Assembly: GCA_030248065.1 (NCBI GenBank)
Contig: JASAMV010002842.1
Location: 1-64,000 of the forward strand
Direction of reading: 5' to 3'
DNA length: 64,000 bases
Source of the DNA: Rhynchonema sp. JSB1_4
Taxonomy: Eukaryota; Nematoda; Chromadorea; Monhysterida; Xyalidae
Of the stretch, positions 12,501 through 25,108 are shown piece by piece (position 1 is the first letter of the stretch; every line of letters begins with the position of its first letter). The translations under genes and the position numbers were made by a program. The notes below the pieces were generated by a model, which saw only the letters and a program-made list of their open reading frames with translations, was not told the origin of the DNA and did no database searches.

Positions 12501-15500
12501 TTTGGGGCGGACTTGTGTAGGTTGAACACAGAAACCGGAACACGGAAATAATTGTATAAAAAATAATTTCATTTCACAAAAATATTTCCGGGACATGGAA
12601 ATATTTCCGGTTTCCGAGTTCCGTAATTTTCTGATAATTACAGAAAATATTTCCGTGTATTGCTGTTTGCGTCAACACGCGAACTTTTGACGTCAGTACA
12701 TATGTACGCTGGGTTTATCATTACCACTCGAAAGGCACCGTTTGCATGCCTGAATTACTTTCGTGTTCCGTGGCAGGCAAATAGTTCCGTGTTCCGTGAT
12801 TCTTAAAAATATTCACGGAACATGGAAATATGTCCCTGTTCCGGTTTCTGTGTTCAACATAAGTCCGCCCTAAGATCTTCATCACATAGTGGAAAGTTTT
12901 TCAGTTCGTACATCAAATCAAAATGTTGCTAGCAGATTTTCTTCAGTTAATTAGTAACTGGTAATAGTTGTTAAGAAACTGTCGTTCGCAATCAAGCTGG
13001 ACGCGTTACCAATATACGAAGAAAACGAAAGCGTTAGCCCATTACCATGAACCGATCTTGACTAAAACATAAATGAAAATGTTCAACGTCGTCAATATGC
13101 CATGCCGAGTACTAATCCCGATGTTTTAACTCAATCCCGAGTTTGAGACGAAGATTGCTCGTAGATCCCGTTCGAACACTGCTACATAACTGTGGATTGA
13201 TACAACTTCGAGTTGTCGGGTGCATCAAAATAAGGGCTGACACGTTCGGACGTCGAGGAAATAACAAAAATACACAACATCACCACAACAGCGAAAACGT
13301 GTCACAAACATTCCTGCGTGTCCATTGCGGGCCTTGGATTGACTAGAAGATTGGCCAAATCTGCAACGCAACATACAAACACTGAAAGCAATACATAGAT
13401 AGTTAGATGAGCACCGTAACCCGGAGACAGGTACAGTAATCCAAAATCAAAACGTGCACTTCATGCAAACAGAAACGACCAACACCAAATATAATGAAAG
13501 CGCTACGGCAAGTGCGAAACTTGATTTTCAATATTCCAGCCCCATTCTCTCTTTTAGGTCACTAACCGACTTGGAATGCTGGCACATAATCTTTGACAAC
13601 GATTTTGGCAAAAAGACTCGCACTGACGATTGGCTGATTCATCACATTGCGCAGCACAATGTGTCTGAAAAATCACACTCCTTGCTGTACGTTTGTGTTG
13701 GTGAACATACAAAAGAGCAGCCCGCCACGCACCTGTAGCCAGGCCTAAGCCCGAGCACCGGTAGTACCCGGTGTCCCAACATTTGTCTTTTCTCATCATA
13801 GAGCACCAACCGCAGTTGCGCCAATTCCGGAAATATGATCTGAAACGGGAATGGCGAAAAACAGTTCAACCATGTTGATTGGCTTAACCTGATCCGTTTG
13901 GTGTCGATACCTTCCTGAACTCAAACGGTGCGGCATTGTAGCGCGGACCGAGTCCGTTGACAACCACAGACGTACGATAGGGATGTGGCACTTTTGTGTA
14001 TTGTCGCCTCACATCCACAGGCAAGCCGTACATCTCGGCCTCCACATAGGTCCCCAACCGTTCCTGTTCACCAGCTGCCCGTTGAAGGGTGTCGGCACAC
14101 AGGAACTGAGCGGATATGATCTGCGACATTTGTGCTTTCTTTGTTAATTTGGGGGCTTGTCTTTTTTCAATAAATGTGGAGAGTTCTAGAAAGTTGGAAG
14201 TTCTAAAATAACCTGTATGGTGAGCGTATTAGCGACCACATTTTCGACAGTGTCTTTTTCGGTGACAAACTGGTTGAACTGTGTGTCCCGTTTGCGCATG
14301 CACTCCGGTTTCAACACGTACCCGCTGCGACCATTGCGTTCGAACAAGGCTTGATTGATTTGCATTGGAACATCTGCAAGGGGCATGATGAAAAATCGAG
14401 TTGCTCATTTTTTTAATGGACAAATGAGCGCCAACAAACTCACCCAAAGCTTGGAAATTCAACGCCACCATCTGACAACCGCTGTTCCAGTATACATTCG
14501 GCATATAATTGCCTGAATGCCAGGTGAGCGCTGGTCGCGGGAATATGCGCGTGATCTGTCGTTTGTTGTGGTCGACAAAGCGCGAGTCACCGACCAGATC
14601 CGATGCGTCACTTTCACGAACCGTATGCAGCTCGCAACTCATGTTGTGCTCTGCGAATGCAGCTTGATTCATCAGTGTGGTTGTATTCGGATACTATAGA
14701 CGGTTTTCCTTTGTCGACTCCACGCAACAGTGCCTTGCAAATTCAGGGAACCCTAGAATGTGTGCCCATCGGTGTTAAATTTTCTACTAACCGACGCTCT
14801 CATCCAAACTCTTCAATCTGCCCCTCGCAGTCATGTAGTTGACCAATGCCGACATGCAGTCGTCGATTTCGAAGAAGTCCGTTTCCTGAAACATTAGCTG
14901 TCTTGTCAAATGTGTTGTCAAATGTGCATTAGTCAGTCCCCTGTCTGAGCCCGGATTGCAAAGCAATTCCGGTTTACGGCGGCAGCTGTCATAACAGAAC
15001 CGACAACCACCTTGTGTGTTTGGAAGAAACATTGGTAAGTATACGGTTTGCACCTGGTGTTTTCAGCCGTGTGCTATGCAAGAAACTGGATTACATTTTA
15101 CTAACATGTGACCGTGCTTTGTCACGTGCCTATACAAATCTTGTTTACAGCGGCGGTATGCTTTTGCCGTTCTGCTCGACTGTATGAGCAGGTTCACAGT
15201 GGTTCTGGCAATGTATCCCGAACGCTCTAACCATAGGTGGCACAGCCGCAGACCAAGATTGTTCTGTTCCAAAAAGCGCGCAACAGCCTGGAACCCAGTG
15301 TGGTAGAGTACTACCTACTGCACAACCGCCAGAGCGCGTATAATACCAAGGGAATGTTCAGCCACAAGAATCTAACGTAACAGTTGTCGTTCGTGTCTCC
15401 GTTGGTGCAGATGTTGATGTTCTGCTACAGATGTTAGGCTGCGTGTAACGCAACTGTACGTAGATCGCACTAACCATACGGCCCACAAAGTGGGACACAA

Positions 15501-18500
15501 AGTAATGCAAGAGATTGTCTTGGGTTAAGCTTGTGTCGACTTCTGCTTGATACTACCTACATAATGTACGCGACAAGCGGTCTTGTTATGCTCTTTTCTC
15601 GATCCCACTGGTGTTGTTTGGTTCGTCATTGCTCCGGTTGGAATCAGCTCAGTGCTGGTGTGATGATGCGAGACCACCCTGGTGTTGCTCGCTCATGTTT
15701 TTGTCCAAGGTTCACACACCACTGGATAAATACATCTAGCGCATTTTTATGATTTCTGATGGCGGTCCCCGGTCCACCTGTCGGGACATCTTGTGTTGTT
15801 CCGGCCCCGGTTCTTTCAAAGATCGTTAGTTTGATGCCTTTTTATGGTGCCAGCATCTATTGCCCGGCCTCACAGATGGAATTGAATCATTTTCGCACAT
15901 AATCAGTGGCTGAGCAACAAGGATGCAGATCGTGGTCACGTGTTTTAGCTTTCTCTGCGCTCTCACGATGCAGCTTGTCATCGCAAAGAAGCGATGGTTC
16001 TAATTAATTTTGCCAGAAAAGGCCACTGATGATTAGAAAACAAGTTGCGTAGAATGAATACACTGTAGGTAAGTATGGAGGCATACGGTACAAATTTCTG
16101 CTGAAAATGATTTCGCACGTTTGCGGGAAAAGTTTTAACAAGTGTAGTAGTAGCATGTTCAGTACCTTTCTGATCATTTTATCCGATTATTTCGTTGTGA
16201 AAAACTGCAACGTTGGTGTCACACAGGTAAACACATTTGAGCTGTCACTTCAATTTTCTCAGCTGAGGCGGGCATTTGTTTGGTTTGGAACACACACCAC
16301 TTTTATCGCAACTCAGCAAGAAACCGTTTTCGCGCGTATGTATACTCTGAAAATACTGTTGGGAGAAACTTTTCAAACGTGTTGCCTGATCCGTAAAGTA
16401 CACGCAGCTGAGTTTCGTAGAATTTCTCAAATCACTACGTTAGACTTGAGTGGCTGGCAGTCACGTGACCGCTGCAGCTATTACACGCATAATGCGCTTT
16501 GCGGATCAGACGACGCGTTTGAAGTTTCTCCCAAGAGTATCGTCGGAGTGTACACACAGGATATGTTCCTATTGTTCGTTGACTTTTCACTCAATAGATT
16601 TAACGAGCTAACCAGCGATATGATTGCGGAACGTGTATGTATTTGTGCTGCCCGGGGCGGCTGTAAACTGATTTGTGCCCGCACTCGCACTCTTTCCTGC
16701 GCTCTCGTAACTCCCCCACACCAACAGCAAACAGCCTTGGAACACATTTCTCAACGCTCTTATACTTTGCCGCGAGCCTAATCTTCATTGGACGGAGATA
16801 AAAAACGGCTGTTCAATTCAAACGAAGCGCTAATTTCTCGCAGACGCGTTATGTATTGGTTTTTGCGAGCTGCTTCACAAAATTTCTTTGTGTGCGCTCT
16901 CAGGTGAAGACCGCGATCTCCAACTTGAACATTGAAAATATAATTTCCACAAGATGGCGACATCTCCCGAAATGCCCCTACAGCCTGGACAGATTGTGCA
17001 CGTCAGGGATCAAGGCGATGAAACCGGGCTATTCAGCTTCTGCTATCACCGCGAAAAACGCACTGTTAGTTCGTGTGACTGATGTTTCATTATGGGTCGT
17101 CACTGAAGTAGTGATGAAAACAACTTTCGTCTCGTGAAGCATCAGTATATCATTATCAGTTTAATCAGTTTAAATGTCAAAATGTTTCCTAATTTTATTG
17201 ACAGGTCTAATCAACATTTTAGGACTGTTCCATTGCTCAGAAAGCGTGCAGTGCCTGAAACATCAGCCCCAGATCATTACATTTCAGGCCTTTATCTGCG
17301 GCGTTGTGTTCACAGTAATCGTCGTCATTCTACTGTTGGCCATCATTTTCGTCATTCTGCATTCGACAACAAACATATTCAGCAACAAGAATCAGTAAAT
17401 GATGAAATGAACCATAATCGGATGTGCGCTTCCCGGCGCTGACGAACAAACACCGGCTTATTGTGGGACGCTCACTTCGCTTTCTTTTGCTCTTGACGCG
17501 CGTTACTATGGTTCGTTTATGTAAATATTGCATTCATGTCATACCATTTTTGTGAATTTTGCCCATCCAATCAGTTTACTAATATATCGATCATAATGTT
17601 TTTGAGAACTTTTGAGACATGATAATATGCATTTAGTGCCTGGTGTGCACGCTTTGTACATTGGCATGTGTCCACTTATTTAAAAAAAATTAACTCAAAA
17701 AAAACAAAGAAACAATTTGATAAAAATAATAAAAAAAATACCAATACCGCAGTGTCTCCGTTTGGATAACTTTCCAAGTCGGCGTTGCTCTCATTCTTTT
17801 TTACCGTCGCCACTGTTTGGCTGCGTTTGCTGCGTGCCAGTTGCTGAGATCGTGCACTGGTTGCGTCGGCTGAAGTTGGGCCATTGTGTTTCAAGGTGTT
17901 CATGCAGAAAATTTTGCAAAGTTGACAAAAATTAGGTACACGTTGCTATTGCAAAAATAAAAAATGTGCATAACTCACCAGCTTCAATCACCGAGTCCGG
18001 TATTTGTCCGTCATCTACTATCGATTGTTCCGAGTCACTTCGATCGGTCAGTTTGTAGTCGGATGAGGTCTTATGAATCAACGACACCGTTTTGCTGCGT
18101 TGCTCTGAAACATCAAAAGTTAATTTTCCTTGCATTATATTGGCTTACCAATGAATGGCACAACAAGATGTTCGTTGGCGGCCCGCTTCGACCGACATGC
18201 AGTCATGCGCTGCATCAGGTCATCGTCAGTGTGCCCTTTCTGAACACTTCCGTTCAGGATGGCCAGTAAGAAAAGTTTATCAGACGGGCGCATGTTGTGA
18301 AACATCAACTAACGATTGGGTTTGCTGTCGTTGGTCTGCGCGGGGTCGGTGACGGTTTGATTGCGTTTCTTGTCCTTGATCAGAATCTTGTTCATCAACG
18401 CTGACGGCGGGGGCAGCGGCACGCCTGGCTCCAGCTTGAAACATCATAAAATTAGTTTTTTGCGTTGTGCACATCTGTAAAAACTAAATTGTTGAGAAGA

Positions 18501-21500
18501 TAAAATGCCGAAACGCACATACCGGATAACCAGGCAATGTTTCAGTGAGCAGCAGATCACCGAGCACCTCCTTGCAAACGGCGGCCATCGTCTTTTGCCA
18601 CGTTTTGTTGCAATTGGTCTCGAATGACAACACCAGGGGGTACGGTGTGGACTTGAATGCGCACTCCACTATCGCTTCCAGGACACCCTGAACATGATGA
18701 AACCGGTATTTAGAGAGAATGTCACACAGCGCATCATACTTAGAATGACACTTTATGCAGTACGTGGATTTGATTCATCTGAGTTTTATAGAGTATGCCT
18801 CATTAAATCATCACTGACCCTAAACGATACGGGCGCACATCCAGCAGTGACGAGTTTGGTCTTGTGTGTGATCACAAGTTCGTCCTCAACCGCCCAAATG
18901 TCCAATTCGATACAACGACATCCACCAAGCAGCACTTGCTTGTAGATCTCGATTGACGCACGACAGCCCACTTGACGACCTGAGAGTTGATTCGGGGTAC
19001 TCTTGTCGAATACACGCATGTATGTATGCACATTAGCTCAGCTGAACATGGTGCCTATCTAACGCGATGACATCTCGCTACTTGTTATCATGCCCATCCA
19101 TGGAATGATGACCAGACCGACAGCTGAAACTGCCAGTGCATAGCGCCATACCTGGCAAGTAGGTGTTGTGCGAGCTGTTGATGAAATGATGACTGAATGA
19201 CTCGTTCATGTCCTCTGGTCGCAGGTCGATGTACTCTTCGGCCACAACCGCACAATCCTCCGATAGCAGGTATCTGTGGCCGGGCACACTTGGGAATTCA
19301 ACATTTTTCTCAAAAAACAGCAAATACACACACTATAGTTGGTCGACGACCTGTTGCGCCCAAAAGGTCGTCAACGACCAAGCGCCCAAATTTTGCGTTG
19401 GTTTTGGGCGCCAAGTCGCGTGGTCGTTTGGGCGCGTGGTTGCGGATGGTCGCAACGAATAGAAAGAGAAAATGAAAAAATAGAAGGGCTCTGGCCCCGA
19501 GGCTTAGAGGGTGTTAGCGACCAGAATGGTCGGCGTGTCGCTGCGCCCAAAAATTGTGGCCGCGACCAAACTATAATTCCACCTGTAGACCAGTTTCTAT
19601 CTGATGGCATGATCCCGGACCGGCATCCCAGATCATCATGGAGATTTGTACATGACAGTAGAAAATAGAAAACCAAGTTCAAACAGTATCAGGAGTGTTT
19701 CATTATTAACGAGGGGTCATTATCAAGGCGGTCCCGTGTACCTCGTAAATCCCTCGAGCGAGAGTTGGGCCCTCGAGGCCAGCTCGGAATCGGGTTCGTA
19801 TTTTGCGATCAACTTGCGCGTCGATGTCGCGTTGTGGTAGGGATAGAGGATCTCGTTGAGTCGCGGGTCGCGTTGCACGTTGTTCAGAAAACACTCGAAT
19901 TGCTTGCATGTGATCGTGTCGGTCGATTCCGAGTTGGACTGTGTGCTGTTGCGACTGCAATTTGCAACAAGATTCTTGAGAAAATGCGGGCCTGCTGGTA
20001 AACCTGTCTGTAATGAACAGACAGTGAGCAAACGTTACAGAATACAAACATTTCATTGAAGACCGTTTCGATATCGTCCCTTTGCATCAGCAGGAAATAC
20101 AGACGTTGGTACAGCTCGGGTGTGAATTTCTCGACCGGAATGGTCGGCTGGAAAGGCTCGAATTATATTGTTTTTATTTTTTCAAGGTCCTGGTGATTGA
20201 TCCCGTCCGATCGTGCCTTGGTCTGTACGTACATATGTCAGCGATGTTTCGAAGTTTACTGATGCGACCAGTATAAATTTTGTTCATAGGAATAACCTTT
20301 ATGCTGCTCGGAATTAGTGTCGTCAGTAGCTAAATCTCAAAGTACACTCAATGCGAAAAGTCAAGTGGTCAAGGATTGACCAAATCGGATCTATCGCTGT
20401 GCTCGATTCCAGATTACGTTTTCTGTCAGCGTAATCTCAATGCAAATGTCACCTTATCTGTGTCAGTGACGCACGCTTCGATGGCTTTGTCGGCCAAAAG
20501 TTGGTCATCCTTATTGCGCGCCAAGAGTCTGGTCAGCGACACGGCACGTTGCACCAAAGGAGATGGGCTGGGACGGGACACTGGATCAACGCGACTGCAA
20601 AAATGGTAGAACACATGTGTTGTTCGATAGCATAAAGATGTTCATACCACAACCAATGGGCGTGATGACAAAAATTGACTGCATGAGGTGTGCAGTATGC
20701 ACGCTAGGCATATTTCAAACGCTCATGATTTCAGCCTTGGACCATGGCCCACATGTACAGTATGCCATCAAAACCAGCCGGAAACAAGCAAGTACCAAAA
20801 CCGAACATGCTCCAAGCGTCCAGCACTCACTCGCGAATGACGAGTTCATTATCCGTGCTGCAGCCGTAGCGAATCTTTGCGTATGTCGCATCGATGAAAT
20901 CAATGGCAGCGCCATTGCGTGCCAACACACTGGTGCATATTGCGAACAACGTCTTGCCGTATTCCTGCACATTCAATGGCTGATGTTTCAAACTGGCGTT
21001 AAATGGGTTGTACGGGGAGTTTCAAAAGCGTTTGCAAACTCAATTCCGGCAAACTCTCCGTATAATTATACAACACATTTAAAATGGAAATAGAGTTATG
21101 GTAAGAAATACTGACCTCAGCTATTGATCTGTCCCTGGCCACAAACGTGAGGAACGTCAAGTTCACGTAGTCGTTAGCTAAGACAATTGTGAGCAAACAG
21201 TGTTCGTACGCACTGGCGGGAAATGCGAAAATGCCCGCCAAATTGTCGCGGGCCCGCTCCGTGTCCTGACAAATTTTATAAATAAACATGAAAATCAAGA
21301 AAACAGTGCCTATATTACTTCGTTTGGTGCAAAACCTTTGGGTGTTTGTGATTCGTGCCCCAGCGAACATCGACCACGTTGGCCATTTCGACGTATTCTT
21401 TCACCTGAAGAACAAGGAACAAACTACCGTTAATACCAGGGGTTGATGTTCTTTTTTATGATTTCGGGAAGACGCACCATGGTGGCAGTGTTGACCCAGT

Positions 21501-21926
21501 ACAAAATGTGTCCCTTTGGGTCTGTGCGCAAAATCACGTAGCTGCCGGACGACCCCTGGTCCACCTGAAGGACGTTTTTGATTAGAAAATTTAAAAAACT
21601 ATTTTCCATAATTAAAAAATTTAAAAAACTATTTTTCATAACAACTAACATCATCCGATTTCTGCAGATTCACAACTTTGTCATCGAACTTGAAGAAACG
21701 CTCTCGTCCTGTCAGACGATCAGGCACCGACACCTGTGTGATTTATTCTGTCTATTTTATATTGTTAATTGGGCTGTAATAAAATATTTTATTGTTTATT
21801 GGGTGGACCGAAAGTCCCTGCATAATGATAATTACATACTTGTTGCGCAAACTGACGACGAGCACGTAAAACTTCACAAACCTTGCGTTCCCGTCGCACG
21901 TGCACCCCCGTTTTTGCCGATGCCAT
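9561..21926 (-). CDS. egl-8: Phospholipase C-beta (egl-8-like), 31 coding exons
   Basis: A Gq-regulated enzyme that cleaves phosphatidylinositol 4,5-bisphosphate to IP3 and diacylglycerol at the plasma membrane. Exons run downward: 21926-21882, 21733-21650, 21564-21478, 21404-21336, 21265-21116, 20979-20831, 20594-20453, 20147-20046, 20007-19742, 19273-19152, 18979-18819, 18687-18523, 18434-18314, 18235-18149, 18104-17979, 17869-17748, 14885-14792, 14650-14444, 14373-14213, 14120-13911, 13839-13733, 13664-13567, 11968-11850, 11639-11386, 11299-11161, 11085-10952, 10799-10610, 10186-10110, 10042-9944, 9844-9700, 9629-9561. Phases agree throughout, giving 4,101 nt (1,366 residues). The order is PH ([14 protein letters not shown]), EF hands, X domain with both catalytic histidines ([13 protein letters not shown]) and acidic ligands ([10 protein letters not shown]), acidic linker, Y domain ([20 protein letters not shown]), C2, and C-terminal coiled coil. 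One donor (after 10110) is GC. It ends in FTV, a possible class II PDZ ligand. The start [10 protein letters not shown] aligns with PLC-beta N termini. Confidence 0.93.
12245..12345 (-). pseudogene. Exon-like relic resembling PLC-beta exon 13
   Basis: Inside the intron between PLC-beta exons 22 and 23, a minus-strand segment bounded by AAG and GTAATG reads PPPSA, then 17 residues, then PAQTND. True exon 13 (18434-18314) reads PPPSA, 18 residues, PAQTND. Splicing it in would break the phase of exon 23, and exon 22 joins exon 23 directly to give the conserved end of the C2 region. It therefore looks like a diverged, non-functional exon duplication. Chance similarity of a short low-complexity segment is the alternative. 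Confidence 0.4.
12505..12870. mobile_element. MITE in a PLC-beta intron (GGGCGGACTT ends)
   Basis: The 366-bp element has inverted ends of about 38 bp: GGGCGGACTTGTGTAGGTTG on the left, and the reverse complement of GGGCGGACTTATGTTGAACA on the right. Internal TATTTCCG/CGGAAATA motifs are repeated in both orientations. I could not see a clear target-site duplication, so the superfamily is unassigned. Confidence 0.75.
16954..17398 (+). CDS. Probable nested gene: 73-residue single-pass membrane protein
   Basis: This sits on the opposite strand inside the 2.86-kb PLC-beta intron between exons 16 and 17. Exon 1 (16954-17064) starts in a strong context (AAGATGG), encodes 37 residues beginning [17 protein letters not shown] and ending HREKRT, and closes at a GTTAGT donor. 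Exon 2 (17288-17398) follows ATTTCAG in the same phase. It encodes AFICG, then a long hydrophobic helix ([19 protein letters not shown]) and a short polar tail to a TAA stop. I infer a short soluble segment, one membrane span and a tail of about 13 residues. I recognise no family. The alternative is an unspliced 74-codon frame starting at 17174, which also contains the helix but starts with a signal-like segment. No polyadenylation signal was located. Confidence 0.45.
19335..19575. mobile_element. MITE in a PLC-beta intron (TATAGTTGGTCG ends)
   Basis: About 240 bp with inverted ends (TATAGTTGGTCG on the left; reverse complement of TATAGTTTGGTCG on the right) lie between PLC-beta exons 9 and 10. 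Many internal copies of GGTCG/CGACC and GCGCCCAAA occur in both orientations, so the whole segment can fold on itself. A TA duplication is possible, but the ends are imprecise. Confidence 0.6.
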
Positions 21927-23614
21927 CACTTGGTGATCAGATCATGATATGAATATATAATGACGATATTGATTGACTGTTGATTTGTTGATGTGATCAC
22001 AATTGGTTGTTCAACTCATCGCTGAATGCACAACGGTAATATTCGTCCTGGAAAAAAGTGAGCTTAAAACGCTATTTTTTCAGTCGCAATACGGAAAGCA
22101 CTTTGCGAGCGCCGACAGATGCATTAAAGCAGAGTTTACAACAAAGCCAAAGCCATAACTTTGGTTGGATAGGGTAAACAACAAAGTATAATGTAAATTT
22201 AACCCATATAATAGGTCACCTTCACTGGGGCAGACCACGTTACACGAGGAGGTATCCTTCATCGCCCGAATAACTGCTTTCTTATCAGCAAATGGTCTTT
22301 CAGAATACCTATGTTCAAACATAAAAGTGATATTGGAGGAGAGCAACACCCTCGGACTGCGATAAAAACAAGCGCGCCCTTCTTCACGACAGATGCAGGA
22401 CGTTGGCAAAGGGGTCCTTTTCACTGGTGCATTCTCAACCACAAGTGTACCGCATGTGCGCACTTGATCTTCAAAAATGGTCAATTTTCGTGTGTACCCT
22501 CCCTGTGGTCGTCCAGGCTCAGTAGCCCCATATTGTGGCGTTTTTACGGTTTTGTGGGCGAGCGAAAAAAGCTTGTTATTTCTTCCGAAAACATAATTTG
22601 TGGTTGCGCGTGTGTCATACGCAACGCCCCAACGTCGCTTAAATGGGTTATACCACCCCTGATATGTACAATGGGCATGGGCATGACGTGTACAAGAGAC
22701 ACGGCTAATACCAATGTCGTATAGGCAATGCTTAATTGAGCAGCACCAAAAAAGCGCAAGGACATTGCGTGCACAGCTTGCGTTTTCAACATTAGTATAA
22801 GCCAGGGTCACAATTATGAAAATAATTGACGTCTATCCACTGACAATTACATCAAAGAGGATCAAAAATAATTACGCACAGGTATACAGCAGAGTCGATT
22901 GTGTGCCAAGTTTGACATTTTTAACGATTTCACCTGTCCATTGTACTGAGTGCATTAATGTTGGTGTGTTTCGCCCTGCTTTCGCAGACAGACCGAGGCG
23001 CCAGGGCTCGTCAGTGCGAATGTGATCGAATCTGATCGTGGCCATAGTTTCCGGATGCGAAAGATCCACGTGCAGACCGGAACCGATCTGCAGACCGTTA
23101 GAAGCAATCAGCCATCAGCGTGTTACTGATATCACAAGGTTAATGTGCGTGGTACATTAGATTTTCGAGGTCGCGAAATCCGGTGGTGTGTCTATTCCCT
23201 GATCCGGAGGATCCTGGGAACAGGAACCGGAACTCATGCTGGTTCATTAGTGCAACCTTTACAAAGCGTGCTTCAGTCACTGAAATAATGGTGCGGTATG
23301 TATAGGCTTTCAGGGTCGTGAAATACTATGGTAGCAATAGGTTCCGGAAGCGGAACCCCTAGAAGCCCGGAATCGGGACTATGGCTGGAACCCAGGCTGT
23401 TGGAAGATGAAATCTGTCCTGGGAGCCTCGGGGGGCACAAAATTACCACTGCAATGTATGTCCGACTAGGTCCAAAACGTGAACAAGCTTTCACGATATG
23501 AAACTGAAATACAAGAAGAAAAATGCTTGCTGTTGCAAGCAACGGCAGAGCAGGTCCTTGGATTACAGAACAAAACAAAGCTTTGATACAATAACATTTG
23601 TCCCTGGAAGAGGT
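21927..23614. other. Upstream of PLC-beta; no further gene recognised
   Basis: A 243-codon minus-strand frame at 22080-22811 overlaps a 137-codon plus frame. Neither shows a domain I recognise, although the region may be a decayed transposon. The block at 22950-23025 is the inverted partner of 3805-3877. The PLC-beta promoter should lie just right of 21926, but no core element can be assigned by eye. Confidence 0.35.
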
Positions 23615-23906
23615 TCATGGTCTATATCTCAGTGAGTCGCAGAGTTTGATTTGTTTTTAATGCATAGTGAATGTCAGAAAGATGGCGATTTGGAAAATTA
23701 TGGCACCCTAAGCGAACCATATTGCGCCCAATGTCACTGGCTAATGGTGGCTTACGCCAGTCAAAAATGTGCCCAAATACATCACCATGGCGACCGCAAT
23801 ATGATTCGTGTACGGTGCCTTATTTTTCCAAATCACAATCTTTCTGACACTCACTGCGCATTAAAAACAAATCAAGCTCTGCGATTCACTGAGATATAGA
23901 CCATGA
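23615..23906. mobile_element. Hairpin (snapback) element, 292 bp
   Basis: Left arm TCATGGTCTATATCTCAGTG and following about 125 bp are matched in reverse complement by the right arm, ending CACTGAGATATAGACCATGA, with about 90% identity. The loop is only about 30-50 bp, so the element is essentially one long imperfect palindrome. No target duplication is obvious. Confidence 0.8.
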
Positions 23907-24118
23907 CTTGTGACTCACCGGCGGCAAATGCTCTTGTATCGAAGTTTTACAATCTGTCCCCTACTCCGAGAACCATGTTCAGCCGCAAGCATTTTTCTTG
24001 TTGTATACATAGATAAAGTTACGCTACAGGAGCAGCAAGACAGGACCAAGCGTAGTAAAGAGCTGCTTTTGCCTCCAAGTGCAGAGCGTTTGTTTGTTAG
24101 GTTCCATTCAGAATGTAT

Positions 24119-25108
24119 GCGAGTGTGCGAGCCAGCGCAGCTTGCATTTGTGGCGAGTTTGCGATTTTGCGAGTCAGCCTGGCGCGCTCACAAACTCGTA
24201 TAGTCCAACCACGTGCTTTTGAGACGACTCTTTTTAAAGATTGCTTTCCATTCCAACTAACCACAGTAACCCACCAAACTCGTCTGCTGATCCTATCCAC
24301 CACATCACTAATCTACCAGGCTCCAATTAAGAAGAGACTAAATTCATCGCAAACCAGCCTTTTTCAACATCTGGACTCAAAGAAACAACAGCACCAAGAC
24401 GGGATAGAGTAAAGAAATTCAAGAGAAGATCCAAGATCAACTCAAATCCCTCGCGCAAACATGGCCGCCTGAAGCTTTGAAGCGTTAGAGCAATCTGATG
24501 TGGAGCGAAAGGAGCGCAATTGAATAGGACCATGAACTGCTGAGATTGACTGCAAAAATGCTGATAGTGATATGTCCTTTGGATCTATTAACGGCTTTTG
24601 CTTATGATCACTTAGGAGAAATCGCTCAGCTTTCTTTTGTTAGTCTTTGGATTTTGTGATCCCTCTTGTGTAATGATGATCATCATTGTTCGGAGCTCAG
24701 AATATAAAAAAAAAGATTGCTTGGCCAGATTCAAAAACACGCCGGTGACACGGGTTTTCGCAAACAAAAGAAAGAGATTGGGCCAAGAGAGATGAGTTCC
24801 AGCTGGCTGTCCTCAATTTGTGGCGTGCTTGCGCGAACAGCAACGTCCTTCAACACACAAATGTTTTGGGAGTCAAAAGGGAATTTACGCACCGAGGGAG
24901 AGAGCGTGTTTTTTAAAAATACATGTGTTTCTCTTTCTTTCATTTCCGAAATACGTGGAACCGGAACATTATTGGATCCTTGCAAGTCAACTTCAAAATA
25001 AGTCGTCTCATGAGTTCGTGGCTGGACTATACTCGCATCCGCATGTGTGTTCACAATGCGTTTGCGAGTTTATGAGTTTGTAAGTTTGTGGCTCACACAC
25101 TCGCTAAA
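24119..25108. mobile_element. Non-autonomous inverted-repeat element, about 1 kb
   Basis: Inverted blocks at 24119-24232 and 24999-25108 share GCGAGTGTG(C/T)GAGCCA at the outside and CGTATAGTCCAACCACG with GAGACGAC at the inside. Related GCGAGTTTGCGATTTTGCG-type sequence recurs alone at 43315-43380. The exact ends and a target duplication could not be fixed. Confidence 0.5.

Noticed and set aside
16107..16781. 224-codon plus-strand open frame in the large PLC-beta intron
   Set aside because: No recognisable motif, no splice or start support, and an open frame of this length can arise by chance in a window of this size.
22080..22811. 243-codon minus-strand open frame upstream of PLC-beta
   Set aside because: Rich in Cys/His/Arg without domain pattern, and an antisense frame is also open. 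I looked for transposase signatures and found none I could defend.
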